DNA of 57,381 nucleotides from WRIS01 sp050945135 (GCA_050945135.1 JBMNSJ010000006.1:1-57381), one strand, 5' to 3'. Numbered from the stretch's first letter, positions 35,709-45,082 are shown. Notes: generated from the letters alone by a model not told the origin. Made by a program: numbers and translations.

Positions 35709-37060
35709 TGTTTAAAAAAATATTGATTGCCAATCGTGGCGAAATTGCGCTACGAATCATGCGCGCTTGCAAAGAGCTCGGAGTAAAAACAGTCGCTGTG
35801 TACTCCGAGGAGGATGCCAATACCTATCCGGTTCAATATGCCGACGAGGCAGTGTGCATTGGTCCTGCGCAAGCGAATAAAAGTTATCTTGTTATGCCAA
35901 GTATCATTGCTGCAGCAAAAAACACTGGTGCTGAGGCTATTCATCCAGGCTACGGTTTCTTGGCAGAAAATGCTGATTTTGCCCGTGCTTGCGAAGACAA
36001 TGACTTGGTCTTCATCGGCCCTAGCGCTGATAGCATCGAGCGTATGGGCGACAAGAGTGAAGCCCGCGAAACCATGAAGATGTGCGGTGTTCCTACGGTA
36101 TCTGGTAGCGATGGTTGCATCGAAACCGCCGAAGAAGCCGCAGCTTTTGCGCAGCGGGTTGGTTACCCGGTGCTAATCAAAGCAACCGCAGGTGGCGGCG
36201 GCAAAGGTATGCGCGAAGTGCATAGTCCTGACGAGCTCGAGGCTCAGTATAAAGCTGCACGTCTGGAGGCGGGTGCCGCTTTCGGAAACGATGAAGTATA
36301 TCTCGAAAAGCTTATCCTAAAGCCTCGTCACGTCGAAATTCAGATTCTTGCAGACGAGCACGGAAACAATTTGTCTTTGTGCGAGCGTGATTGCTCTATT
36401 CAGCGTCGTCATCAAAAACTAATCGAAGAGGCACCTTCTCCTGCGCTTACTAAAGAGCTTCGTCGCGCTATGGGTGTTGCTGCGATTAAGGCAGTGCGTG
36501 CTACTAACTACAAGAACGCTGGCACAATCGAGTTCTTGCTCGACGAGCGTGGGCATTTCTACTTCATGGAAATGAATACGCGCGTTCAGGTTGAGCATCC
36601 CGTAACCGAACAGGTCACGAATACCGATATCATCAAAGAGCAGCTTCGTATTGCCGCAGGCGAGCCGATTTCCTGTGCTGATAGAGCTCCTTTTACCCCC
36701 AATGGTCACGCGATTGAATTCCGCATCAACGCAGAAGATCCCGACCATGATTTCAGGCCCTGTCCAGGTACTATTACTCGATTTGAAGTGCCCGGTGGTC
36801 CTGGTGTCCGTGTTGAAAACTATATCCAAACTGGCTCGCGCATTTCGCCACATTATGATTCGTTGGTTGCTAAACTTATTGTTTCAGGCCAAGATCGTGA
36901 AGAAGCGCTTGCCCGAGCTTCGCGTGCGTTACGTGAATTTAAGATAGAGGGAATCAAGACAACCATTCCTTTTCATCTCAAAGTGTTAGAGAATAAGGCT
37001 TTCAGAGAAGGTGTGTTCTCAACAGATTTTCTTGAAACACAGATGGGAGATGCATTATGA
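35708..37060 (+). CDS. accC: Biotin carboxylase subunit
   Basis: Protein of 450 residues, a full biotin carboxylase: N-terminal MFKKILIANRGEIALRIMRAC, the glycine-rich ATP loop KATAGGGGKGMR, EMNTRVQVEHPVTE with catalytic residues, and the C-terminal RINAEDPDHDFRPCPG. It carboxylates the biotin on the partner protein using ATP and bicarbonate. It is translationally coupled to the upstream carboxyltransferase-biotin carrier and overlaps the Asp23 gene by 4 bases (ATGA). It could serve both a two-subunit pyruvate carboxylase and an acetyl-CoA carboxylase; accA and accD are not in the window. Confidence 0.92.
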   Translation: MFKKILIANRGEIALRIMRACKELGVKTVAVYSEEDANTYPVQYADEAVCIGPAQANKSYLVMPSIIAAAKNTGAEAIHPGYGFLAENADFARACEDNDLVFIGPSADSIERMGDKSEARETMKMCGVPTVSGSDGCIETAEEAAAFAQRVGYPVLIKATAGGGGKGMREVHSPDELEAQYKAARLEAGAAFGNDEVYLEKLILKPRHVEIQILADEHGNNLSLCERDCSIQRRHQKLIEEAPSPALTKELRRAMGVAAIKAVRATNYKNAGTIEFLLDERGHFYFMEMNTRVQVEHPVTEQVTNTDIIKEQLRIAAGEPISCADRAPFTPNGHAIEFRINAEDPDHDFRPCPGTITRFEVPGGPGVRVENYIQTGSRISPHYDSLVAKLIVSGQDREEALARASRALREFKIEGIKTTIPFHLKVLENKAFREGVFSTDFLETQMGDAL

Positions 37061-37404
37061 CAGATTTAAGTATCGACGGTATGGCGCTTGCGCCAGGTGT
37101 TGTTGAGACCATCGTTTCAATTGCAGCAAATGAAGTTGAGGGCGTAGCTTCGGTTGGCTCACCTGCTGGCGGCGGTTTGCGAGCCATGCTCGGCGGCAAG
37201 CCAGCAACGCAGGGCATTGAAATTGATGTTACCGAAAACGATAAGCTCCACATCGGCATCCGGGTAGATGTATATCATGGATTCGTATTGCCTGATGTTG
37301 CAGCTGCTATTCGAAGCGCTATTGCTGATGCTGTCTCTTGTCAGATTGGTATCCCAGTCGAGAGCGTTGATGTGTATATCGACGGGATTCAGTTTGCTAA
37401 CTAG
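37057..37404 (+). CDS. Asp23/Gls24 family envelope stress protein
   Basis: Protein of 115 residues. Family pattern: LAPGVVETIVSIAANEVEGV, then TENDKLHIGIRVDVYHGFVLPDVA and a C-terminal IPVESVDVYIDGIQF. This matches the short YqhY-type branch, which in Firmicutes lies between accC and nusB as here and has been linked to control of acetyl-CoA carboxylase. The start overlaps the end of the biotin carboxylase gene by 4 bases. Confidence 0.88.
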   Translation: MTDLSIDGMALAPGVVETIVSIAANEVEGVASVGSPAGGGLRAMLGGKPATQGIEIDVTENDKLHIGIRVDVYHGFVLPDVAAAIRSAIADAVSCQIGIPVESVDVYIDGIQFAN

Positions 37405-37424
37405 AACACGATTAGAGCTTTTTC

Positions 37425-37865
37425 ATGGGTGCTAAACGACACGAGCGAAGCTACGCACGACGATGCGCTCTTCAGATGCTCTATCAAAGCGAAATACTCG
37501 ACGAATCTCCTCGCGCAATCGTTGAAGCTAAGTCTTTCATCGAAGAAGAGGCGGTTCTGACCGACTATGTTATCAGGCTCGTTGAAGGTGTAGAAACAAA
37601 TAAAGATGCCATTGATGTGTATCTTAAAGATACTTCAGAGAATTGGAGTCTCGCAAGGATGCCTATCGTGGACAAATCAATTCTTCGCCTGGCTCTTTAC
37701 GAGATGATATATGTCGAGGATGTTCCTTTGTCTGTATCGATTAATGAGGCAGTCGAGCTGGCGAAGGATTTCGGTGGAGAAGATGATTCCCCTCGATTCG
37801 TAAACGGAGTATTGGGCTATATTGCCAAGCTTCTTGAGGATGATGATCATGGAAAGTCAGAATAA
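37425..37865 (+). CDS. nusB: Transcription antitermination factor NusB
   Basis: Protein of 146 residues, normal length. N-terminal KRHERSYARRCALQMLYQSE with the arginine-rich RNA-binding helix, then DKSILRLALYEMIYVEDVPLSVSINEAVELAKDFG and FVNGVLGYIAK, the classic NusB blocks. It works with NusE on rRNA leader boxA. The ribosome binding site is weak (only GAG at -10). It overlaps xseB by 17 bases. Confidence 0.93.
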   Translation: MGAKRHERSYARRCALQMLYQSEILDESPRAIVEAKSFIEEEAVLTDYVIRLVEGVETNKDAIDVYLKDTSENWSLARMPIVDKSILRLALYEMIYVEDVPLSVSINEAVELAKDFGGEDDSPRFVNGVLGYIAKLLEDDDHGKSE

Positions 37866-38223
37866 AAATAGCTTCAACGAGGTAAAGCTTCGTCTTGACC
37901 AAATTGTTGAAGCCATTAGCGAAGACGATATTTCGCTCGATGATGCCTTGGGCCTTTATGAAGAAGCGGTAAAGCTTGGTATGCAAGCAACCACTTTGCT
38001 AGAAGAAGATATTGAGCAGTCTGAAATTGACGAAGGCGTTGCTGCTATCGAAGCGAGTGAACTGGATGCTGCAGAACAGGCAGAATCGCAGTCCGAGCTT
38101 GCAGATTCGTCTCCTGACGTAGAGGCTTCAGAAAACGTAGAGGCTTCTTCGCAGCCAGAAGAATCATCAAATGGTTTTGCAGAATCCACGCAAGCAGAGG
38201 TTGAGGCTGAGTCTCATGAGTGA
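37849..38223 (+). CDS. xseB: Exodeoxyribonuclease VII small subunit with acidic tail
   Basis: The start chosen is ATG 37849 (GAGG 9 bases upstream, MESQNKNSFNEVKLRLDQIV). Residues 1-65 match XseB (LDQIVEAISEDDISLDDALGLYEEAVKLG), the small helical subunit that binds XseA. Residues 66-124 are a low-complexity acidic tail (Glu/Ser/Ala) not typical of XseB. The large subunit gene xseA, usually adjacent, is not in the window. It overlaps dxs by 8 bases. Confidence 0.82.
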   Translation: MESQNKNSFNEVKLRLDQIVEAISEDDISLDDALGLYEEAVKLGMQATTLLEEDIEQSEIDEGVAAIEASELDAAEQAESQSELADSSPDVEASENVEASSQPEESSNGFAESTQAEVEAESHE

Positions 38224-40090
38224 GCGAATTCTTGACTTCCTGAACTCTCCGCAAGACGTAAAGCTTTTAACTAATGAAGAGCTCAGTATTCTTGCGTGTG
38301 AAGTTCGCGAAGAGATAATCTCGGTTACTTCTAAAACGGGTGGCCATGTTGCTTCCAGTCTTGGCACGGTTGAACTCATCTTAGCTCTCCATTCGGTTTT
38401 GGATTGCCCAAAAGATCGCATTGTCTTTGACGTGGGGCATCAGGCTTATGCTCATAAAATTCTCACCGGGCGCTTGGAAGAGTTTTCTACCCTGCGCACC
38501 TACGGTGGCATTTCTGGATTCAATAATCCCACAGAAAGTATCTATGACGTGCACTATTCGGGTCATGCTTCCGATTCTCTTTCGGTTGCAGCTGGTCTTG
38601 CAAAAGCCCGCGACCTGCGAGGAACCGACGAAAATATCGTTGCGGTTATTGGAGATGCTTCGCTTGCGGGAGGCATGGCTTTTGAGGCGCTCAACCAAAT
38701 AGGAAATGATCAAACGCGTATGATCATTGTTTTGAACGACAACGAGATGTCTATTTCTAAAAACGTCGGAGCCCTCATGAAGCACCTCGGATACATGCGG
38801 GCTTCGTCGCAGTATCGTGAGGCTCGCGATTCGGTTCAAGAAATTCTTGAGAGCACAGGAAGAGTTGGACAAGGACTCGTCTCTTTTGGAAAAAATGTTA
38901 AAGAGTCGATGAAGCAATTTGTCATTCCGCGCTCGATGATTTTTGAAGGACTTGGAATACTGTGTACTGCACCAATTGATGGACACGATATCGGTGCATT
39001 AAAAGAGATTTTTGATAATGTCTCGCAAACTAACGGACCTGTTCTTGTGCATGTGGTTACAAAAAAGGGTATTGGTTACGAGCCCGCAGAAAAGTCTCCT
39101 GAGTTTTTCCATGGGGTAGGGCCCTACAACATCGAAACTGGCGAGCTCCACGCATCTAACGCTAAGGCACCAAGCTATACCAAGGTGTTCTCAAAAGCTT
39201 TGATGGATGAGGCCGAAAAAGATGACGACATCGTAGCAATTACTGCTGCCATGAAAGATGGAACTGGATTAACAGACTTCGCGGAAGCCTACCCAAAGCG
39301 CTTCATCGATGTTGGTATCGCAGAAGCTCATGCCCTAGGAATGGCGTCTGGTTTGGCTGCCGGCGGGAAAAAACCCGTTGTTGCGATCTATTCTACCTTC
39401 ATGCAGCGAGCCTTTGATCAGCTGATTATTGATAATGCGCTGCCTGCCCTTGATGTCGTGTTGTGTTTAGATCGTGCCGGTCTTGTTGGCGACGATGGAC
39501 CAACACATCACGGTGTCTTTGATATCGCATACGCTCGCATGATTCCTCACCTGCGCGTGCTTGCTCCTTCCAATGAGGCAGAACTCGTACACGCCTTGCA
39601 TACTGCGCTGCATATCGATGGCCCCTTCGCTTTGCGTTATCCACGCGGCGAAGCCGAGGGTGTTGAGCTACCGCAGGTTCCTGAAGTGCTTGAAGAGGGT
39701 AAAAGTGTGGTAGTGCGAGAGGGCAAAGACCTTGCCATACTTGCTTTTGGACGCATGGTTGGGCAGTCCCTAAAGGCAGCCGAGCTCCTTGCGAAAGAAG
39801 ACATTGAGGCCCGTGTTGTCGACATGCGATGGGTAAAGCCTTTGGATAGCGCGGCTATTAAGCGTGCGGCCAAAACAAAGCTGGTGGTTACCGTTGAAGA
39901 GGGTGTAATCAGTGGTGGTGTTGGCGAAGGAGTTCTTGAAGAGATGACCAAGCTGAAGACAAAAACCCCTGCGCTTACCCTGGGTATCCCCGATTGTTTT
40001 GTGCAACAAGGCAAAATGGATCGCTTGCTTGCCGATTTGAAGCTTGACGCTGAAGGAATAGCATCCCAAATCAAAAAAGCTTTAAAGTAA
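38216..40090 (+). CDS. dxs: 1-deoxy-D-xylulose-5-phosphate synthase
   Basis: Protein of 624 residues. The start at ATG 38216 gives MSERILDFLNSPQDVKLLT; an earlier in-frame ATG at 38171 lies inside xseB. Thiamine diphosphate motif GDASLAGGMAFEALN with NDNEMSIS; the histidine in FDVGHQAYAHKILTGR; the transketolase middle domain (RFIDVGIAEAHALGMASGLA) and C-terminal domain (VEEGVISGGVGEGVLE). It condenses pyruvate and glyceraldehyde 3-phosphate, the first step of MEP isoprenoid synthesis. It is the last gene of the carboxylase-nusB run; the converging GNAT gene ends 10 bases away. Confidence 0.96.
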   Translation: MSERILDFLNSPQDVKLLTNEELSILACEVREEIISVTSKTGGHVASSLGTVELILALHSVLDCPKDRIVFDVGHQAYAHKILTGRLEEFSTLRTYGGISGFNNPTESIYDVHYSGHASDSLSVAAGLAKARDLRGTDENIVAVIGDASLAGGMAFEALNQIGNDQTRMIIVLNDNEMSISKNVGALMKHLGYMRASSQYREARDSVQEILESTGRVGQGLVSFGKNVKESMKQFVIPRSMIFEGLGILCTAPIDGHDIGALKEIFDNVSQTNGPVLVHVVTKKGIGYEPAEKSPEFFHGVGPYNIETGELHASNAKAPSYTKVFSKALMDEAEKDDDIVAITAAMKDGTGLTDFAEAYPKRFIDVGIAEAHALGMASGLAAGGKKPVVAIYSTFMQRAFDQLIIDNALPALDVVLCLDRAGLVGDDGPTHHGVFDIAYARMIPHLRVLAPSNEAELVHALHTALHIDGPFALRYPRGEAEGVELPQVPEVLEEGKSVVVREGKDLAILAFGRMVGQSLKAAELLAKEDIEARVVDMRWVKPLDSAAIKRAAKTKLVVTVEEGVISGGVGEGVLEEMTKLKTKTPALTLGIPDCFVQQGKMDRLLADLKLDAEGIASQIKKALK

Positions 40091-40100
40091 GCTTGCTGCT

Positions 40101-40610
40101 TTAGCTTTCAAAAGTTTTCTGCATGACGTAGTCGTCCATGATAAAGCCTTGGCCGATATCAACTTGAACTTCTTCGATTACCTCAAAGCCTTTTCCTCTA
40201 TAGGCACGCAGTCCCATTTCGTTGTGCTTGTTCACCGATAGATACATCGCACCAAAACCTCTTTCAGCACACAGTTTTTCGTAGAATTCGAAGGCTTTTG
40301 AGGCGTAGCCCTTTCCACGTTCATTTGCGTATAGGTAAAGTTTCGACATGAAAAATCGATTCGTTTCGGGTTCATCGTGTCCACCGGTATATCCCACCGT
40401 ACGTCCTTCATCAACCAGAAACCAGTACTCATAAGCTTTTTCTTGTATGTCGCTGCGAAGCGCGTCGTAGCTCTGGAATACATCAACCATGTAATCGGTC
40501 TGGGCCTCACCGATAATCGCGGGCCAATACTCATGCCAGATTTCGTCAGCCATGCAGGCAAGTTGTTTGATGTCTTTGTCTTCGCGTACGGGAGTGAATG
40601 TAGGTGCCAT
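40101..40610 (-). CDS. GNAT-family N-acetyltransferase
   Basis: Protein of 169 residues. Acetyl-CoA binding motif A is ERGKGYASKAF; motif B ends in NEMGLRAYRGKGFEVIEE. The substrate may be a small amine or a protein N-terminus; nothing in the sequence decides. It is a single minus-strand gene converging on dxs. The Met at 40610 begins a conserved-looking first strand (FTPVREDKDIKQLACMADEI). Confidence 0.85.
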   Translation of the reverse strand: MAPTFTPVREDKDIKQLACMADEIWHEYWPAIIGEAQTDYMVDVFQSYDALRSDIQEKAYEYWFLVDEGRTVGYTGGHDEPETNRFFMSKLYLYANERGKGYASKAFEFYEKLCAERGFGAMYLSVNKHNEMGLRAYRGKGFEVIEEVQVDIGQGFIMDDYVMQKTFES

Positions 40611-40785
40611 CGAAAAACCTTTCAGCCAAATTGCATTGTTTCATATGGGTAACATAGGCGCTTCGCGTCTGTTAAAAGCGTTTCTCGAACAGGTTAACAC
40701 TTATACCCCCGCCCATTCCAGTGAAAGAGAAGTGCAAGTATCTAATACGTAAGCAGAAGGCAACACAAGGTTTGGAGGAATTCAC

Positions 40786-42063
40786 ATGTTTGATACTGGA
40801 ACAACTGCTTTCATGTTGGTGTGCACAATGCTCGTGTTTTTGATGACGCCCGGCTTGGCGTTTTTCTACGGGGGATTGTCACGAAGAAAGAACGTGGTCA
40901 ATACCATGCTCATGTCATTTGCGGTTCTCGGCGTTGTTGGCGTGGTTTGGGTGCTCTTTGGCTGGTCTTTTGCCTATGGAGGCGATGGGAGCATACCGTT
41001 CTTTGGCGGTTTTGATCAAATAGGTCTTACCACTGCGGTGCAGGATTTGCTGGCTGACCAGGCTGCAACCGAAGGGGAAGTAGGCGGATATCCCGGAATT
41101 GTCGACATTGCATTTCAGGCAGCTTTTGCCATGATAACAACGGCTATCATCACCGGTGCTTTGGCAGGGCGTATGAAGTTTGGAGCCGTACTCGCATTCG
41201 TGGCAATTTGGGTGCTTGCGGTATATGCCCCTCTGGCTCATATGGTCTGGGGTGGCGAAGGAAGCCTGATTGGTGAAATGATTGGCGCACTCGACTTTGC
41301 GGGTGGAGACGTTGTTCATATTAGTTCTGGAGTTACCGGTCTTGTCCTTTGTCTCTTCTTGGGCAAGCGTAAGGGCTTTGGCATGATGAACTATCGGCCC
41401 CATAACGTCCCTTTTGTAGCCTTAGGTGCTTCGCTCCTGTGGTTTGGTTGGTTCGGGTTTAATGCAGGTTCAGCCTTTGCGGCAGATAGCGTAGCGGCAC
41501 TTGCCCTCATTAACACCATTGCAGCTTCAGCAGCAGGACTGCTTGCGTGGTTGGCGGTAGAGCGCATCCGGGTGGGAAAGACGACACTTGTTGGTGCATG
41601 TACCGGACTCGTTGCAGGCCTTGTTGCTATTACGCCAGCTGCTGGTTTCGTTGAGCCCTGGGCAGCTATCATCATGGGTATTGTTGTGGCGCCCGTTTGC
41701 TACTTCTCGATATCGTTCTTGAAGGCAAAGATTGGTTACGATGATGCACTCGATGCCTTCGGCTGTCATGCAATTGGCGGAATCATGGGTGGTATTCTCA
41801 CAGGAATATTCTGCGTACCAGAGCTTTCGTGGACTGATCGGGGAGGTCTTCTCTATACCGGAGACCCGGGACTTCTTATAGCGCAGGTGCTCGGTATTGC
41901 GGTGACCTTGCTCTTTGTTGTGGTGGTTGATGTGGTTCTCGCGTTCGTCATCAAGCGTATATTTGGCGGAAGTTTGCGGGTAAGTGAAGATGCAGAAGCA
42001 CAAGGACTCGATGTGGCAGTTCATGGCGAGAGTGCGTATCCAGCCTATATCGGACTTGATTAA
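40786..42063 (+). CDS. amt: Ammonium transporter
   Basis: Protein of 425 residues with GGAGG 8 bases before the ATG. About eleven helices; family motifs FYGGLSRRKNVVNTMLMS, the pore histidine in DFAGGDVVHISSGVTGLV and its twin in DAFGCHAIGGIMGGILTG, and the F/W gate region. It conducts ammonium or ammonia into the cell. It is followed after 18 bases by a PII gene, the usual partner that plugs the channel when nitrogen is plentiful. There is no signal peptide extension. Confidence 0.95.
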   Translation: MFDTGTTAFMLVCTMLVFLMTPGLAFFYGGLSRRKNVVNTMLMSFAVLGVVGVVWVLFGWSFAYGGDGSIPFFGGFDQIGLTTAVQDLLADQAATEGEVGGYPGIVDIAFQAAFAMITTAIITGALAGRMKFGAVLAFVAIWVLAVYAPLAHMVWGGEGSLIGEMIGALDFAGGDVVHISSGVTGLVLCLFLGKRKGFGMMNYRPHNVPFVALGASLLWFGWFGFNAGSAFAADSVAALALINTIAASAAGLLAWLAVERIRVGKTTLVGACTGLVAGLVAITPAAGFVEPWAAIIMGIVVAPVCYFSISFLKAKIGYDDALDAFGCHAIGGIMGGILTGIFCVPELSWTDRGGLLYTGDPGLLIAQVLGIAVTLLFVVVVDVVLAFVIKRIFGGSLRVSEDAEAQGLDVAVHGESAYPAYIGLD

Positions 42064-42081
42064 GAAGAAGGAGGAATAATC

Positions 42082-42420
42082 ATGAAAAAGATTAGTGCGG
42101 TAGTCCGCCCAGAAAAGCTGGAGCCGCTTAAGGATGCACTCTTTGCGGCAGGGGTGCAAGGCATGACAATCTCTCAGGTGCAGGGCTGCGGAAATCAGCA
42201 TGGTTGGAAGGAATATTATCGTGGCACTGAAGTGATGCTCAATATGATTCCTAAGATTGAATTTGATTTGATGGTCGAAGATGAGCAGGTTGAGGGACTT
42301 GTGGAGCTCATTCGTCAAACTGCTTGCACAGGCGAGGTAGGAGACGGCAAGATATTTGTTATGCCTGTTGAAGAAGTTATTCGCATCAGAACAAACGAGC
42401 GGGGAAGTGTGGCGCTGTAG
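42082..42420 (+). CDS. Nitrogen regulatory protein PII (GlnK-like)
   Basis: Protein of 112 residues, AAGGAGGAAT before ATG. The PII fold is clear (MKKISAVVRPEKLEPLKDAL; C-terminal TGEVGDGKIFVMPVEEVIRIRT). The T-loop reads GWKEYYRGTEVMLNMIPK: Tyr46 is present, but residue 51, the tyrosine that is uridylylated or adenylylated in many bacteria, is Val. Control is therefore probably by ATP, ADP and 2-oxoglutarate alone. It is cotranscribed with amt. Confidence 0.92.
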   Translation: MKKISAVVRPEKLEPLKDALFAAGVQGMTISQVQGCGNQHGWKEYYRGTEVMLNMIPKIEFDLMVEDEQVEGLVELIRQTACTGEVGDGKIFVMPVEEVIRIRTNERGSVAL

Positions 42421-42500
42421 TTCTTGATGCACGTAAAGTGGCGGTGCTTGTACCCTCTGGTATTATGAACGAACATTAGGTCGAAACCAGGGGGTAGGGC

Positions 42501-43364
42501 ATGCGCACTTCTCAGCTTGAGTATTTTGCTTCAGTTGCTAGGCACCTGAACTTCACCGAGGCAGCACGCGAATGTCATGTTGCTCAACCGGCAATCAGTC
42601 AGCAGATCCAGGCGCTTGAGAAAGAGTTGGGCTACGCACTTTTTGAACGGTCTTCGAAGGGAGTGGCACTTACTGAAGCCGGGCGACAATATCAACTCGA
42701 TATCGAGCGAATTCTCGAATCTTTGAATCGTGCCAACCGAAAGGCTTCTGCGATATCGCAGGGAGAGGCAGGCGTGCTGACCTTTGGCGTGTCTGGCTCG
42801 AACCAGCTCAGCTACATGAGAGTGCTCGAAAGCTTCCACAGTCATTGTCCCGAAATTGAGCTTGATTTAAGACGCGTGAATGCAAAGAATCAATACGAGC
42901 AGCTGAAAACTGGTTCGTTTGATGTGCTTCATTCAGGCACGGGAAACTATATTGGCAAAAGTGATGTAGTGGTCTCGGGCGTACAGCGCAGCATGTTGAA
43001 ATTCGTTATGAGCAAGACGCATCCTCTGGCAGAACGTGAGAATTTAACGCTTGATGACTTGCGACCTTACCCTCATATCATGGCCGAGAGTGAGAATCCG
43101 GATGCAGCAAAAGAGGTTTATCCCTATCTCGATCCTCGCAATGACAAAATTCTGTATACCGAAGATCAAGATATTTCTTGGCTCATGATTGGACTGGGGC
43201 TTGGTGTTGCTGCGGTGCCCGATGGGGTAATTCCGGGGAGCTCAGCCGAAGTGGTGGTGCGCGAAGTGCCGCAGTATTTGGAATACTTGGAGATGGGTTG
43301 GGTTTCGCTTGCATCAAACGAGAATCCTGCTCTCCAAAAATTCATCAACTATCTCGAACGATAA
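42501..43364 (+). CDS. LysR-family transcriptional regulator
   Basis: Protein of 287 residues with AGGGGGTAGGG upstream. N-terminal winged helix-turn-helix (TSQLEYFASVARHLNFTEAARECHVAQPAISQQIQALEK, typical CynR/CysB-like order) and a periplasmic-binding-like effector domain from about residue 90. The effector is unknown. The flavin reductase gene begins 92 bases downstream on the same strand, so it may control that gene or be cotranscribed with it; LysR genes more often face their targets divergently. Confidence 0.9.
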   Translation: MRTSQLEYFASVARHLNFTEAARECHVAQPAISQQIQALEKELGYALFERSSKGVALTEAGRQYQLDIERILESLNRANRKASAISQGEAGVLTFGVSGSNQLSYMRVLESFHSHCPEIELDLRRVNAKNQYEQLKTGSFDVLHSGTGNYIGKSDVVVSGVQRSMLKFVMSKTHPLAERENLTLDDLRPYPHIMAESENPDAAKEVYPYLDPRNDKILYTEDQDISWLMIGLGLGVAAVPDGVIPGSSAEVVVREVPQYLEYLEMGWVSLASNENPALQKFINYLER

Positions 43365-43456
43365 GACTTTCTTATTATAAAGATGTAAACGGATATTTCA
43401 CAAGGCGCTTGGCGCTTCATACACTCGTGATAACTCGAAACAAGGAGGAGCTTATT

Positions 43457-45082
43457 ATGAGTGAAGAAATCCAAAGGGGAATTTCACGTAGAGGTTTTCT
43501 CGCTGGTTCAGCAGCGGGGCTTACCGGCTTGGTTGGCGCAGGTATTCTTTCGGGATGCGGCTCGCCAAACAATAGCGCTGGCACAAAAAGCGAAGAGGGC
43601 ACTGCCGAGCTTAAACAAGCGGAAGAAACCTTAAGCTATGATGCGGTTGTGCTCGGTTCGGGAGCAGCTGGCGTCATGGCTGCTTATGAGATTGCCAAGG
43701 CTGGGGCTGGAAGCGTCTTGATGGTAACGAAGAGCGGAAACGCCACCGATTCGAACTATAACGAAATTACTGGAACAGCGGCAGTCGAAACTTCCTATAC
43801 AAAGGAAGCAGGCGAAACCTATACCGTTGATGATTTGTATCAGCGGATGATTTCGTTCGCACACTGGACGGTAAACGCACGTCTTTTGCGCAACTGTGTC
43901 GAGCTTTTGCCTAGTAATATCGACGTTCTCAATGAGTTCGGAGTTGAGGTGTCACTTTTGGGTGATCGCTACAATATCGGTTTTGTCGAAGTGCATGGAT
44001 TTGTAACCACTAATAAGGGCGAACCGTCAAATGCTTACCTTGAAAGTCTTGGCGTTGAGATAATGTATGGCACCTCAGGCACTCATATCCTCATGGATGG
44101 CGATAGAGCTGTTGGTGTGCAAGCAGAAGACAAAAACGGAAAAGTCATCGACATTACGGCAAAGGCCGTGTGTGTGGCAACCGGTGGATATATAGCTAAC
44201 GAAGAAATGATGAAGGAAGTCTTCGGCGATATGGCTGTCGTCAATATGGGTTCTCGCAACAACACCGGCGATGGCGAACGAATGGTGCTTGAAGTTGGTG
44301 GGTTCCGCGAGCGTATTTCCGGTTTAGGAATGAACGATATTTATGGCATGAGCGAAAAGGCAGCCGTGCAGTCAGTATTTTCGTCGAATCCCTTTATGCA
44401 GCTTGCCTTCTACGGTGGCTTACTCGTTGATGAGCGAGGTCAGCGTTTCATGAACGAATATATGCTTGCTCAAGAGCCGATGGCAGGAGGCGGCGATGCA
44501 ACGATGCATGTCGCGCGCTACCATGCAATCTTTAGCGAGAACGTCGTTAATGCGATGAAAGAGGCAAGTTACTACGCAAACATTGGTAGTCCTGCTGTGT
44601 GGACATCAGCCCAAACTATGTTCAGCCAGCCAATTCCCGATTTTGAAACTAATCTGGAAGCCGCTCTTGAAGAGGGTTGGTGTCTGAAAGGATCAAGTAT
44701 TGCCGATCTAGCCGAGCAGGCGAATCTTGCTGGTCTTGAGGCAACTGTTACTGAGTACGATGAGATGGTTGCAGCAGGCAAAGATACTTTGTTCAACAAA
44801 AGAATTGAGCTCCTTCAGCCTATCGAAGACGGATCGACGAACTACTATCTCTTTGAGTACAACCCAAGTGCCTTCAATTCTTTTGGTGGTCCACGTACCG
44901 ATGATCATTGTCGTGTGCTTACCGCTTCGTTTGACGTGATACCAGGCTTGTATATGGCCGGTGTCGAAAACGGAAGTCTTTATAGTTCTCCCTATTACGA
45001 TGTGGGAGGAACCTGTTCCGGACTTGCTCTTGCATCAGGCAGGGTCGCTGGCAAAGACATGGCAGAATACATTACAGCCTAA
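43457..45082 (+). CDS. TAT-exported lipoprotein flavoprotein reductase (fumarate-reductase-like)
   Basis: Protein of 541 residues starting at ATG 43457 after AAGGAGGAG; the longer frame from 43178 overlaps the LysR gene and is not real. A twin-arginine signal (SRRGFLAGSAAG) is followed by a hydrophobic stretch and a lipobox (LSGC), so it folds with its cofactor in the cytosol and ends as a lipoprotein outside. FAD motif VVLGSGAAGVMAAYEIAKAG; the fumarate-reductase/urocanate-reductase flavoprotein fold continues to the C-terminal GGTCSGLALASGRVAGK. There is no covalent-FMN domain or heme motif in it, so an electron donor must come from elsewhere. Eggerthellaceae carry many such reductases for dietary or host compounds; the substrate here is unknown. 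Confidence 0.85.
   Translation: MSEEIQRGISRRGFLAGSAAGLTGLVGAGILSGCGSPNNSAGTKSEEGTAELKQAEETLSYDAVVLGSGAAGVMAAYEIAKAGAGSVLMVTKSGNATDSNYNEITGTAAVETSYTKEAGETYTVDDLYQRMISFAHWTVNARLLRNCVELLPSNIDVLNEFGVEVSLLGDRYNIGFVEVHGFVTTNKGEPSNAYLESLGVEIMYGTSGTHILMDGDRAVGVQAEDKNGKVIDITAKAVCVATGGYIANEEMMKEVFGDMAVVNMGSRNNTGDGERMVLEVGGFRERISGLGMNDIYGMSEKAAVQSVFSSNPFMQLAFYGGLLVDERGQRFMNEYMLAQEPMAGGGDATMHVARYHAIFSENVVNAMKEASYYANIGSPAVWTSAQTMFSQPIPDFETNLEAALEEGWCLKGSSIADLAEQANLAGLEATVTEYDEMVAAGKDTLFNKRIELLQPIEDGSTNYYLFEYNPSAFNSFGGPRTDDHCRVLTASFDVIPGLYMAGVENGSLYSSPYYDVGGTCSGLALASGRVAGKDMAEYITA

Noticed and set aside
43178..43456. Long N-terminal extension of the flavoprotein
   Set aside because: It overlaps the LysR gene in another frame; the start at 43457 has a strong ribosome binding site and begins a twin-arginine signal.
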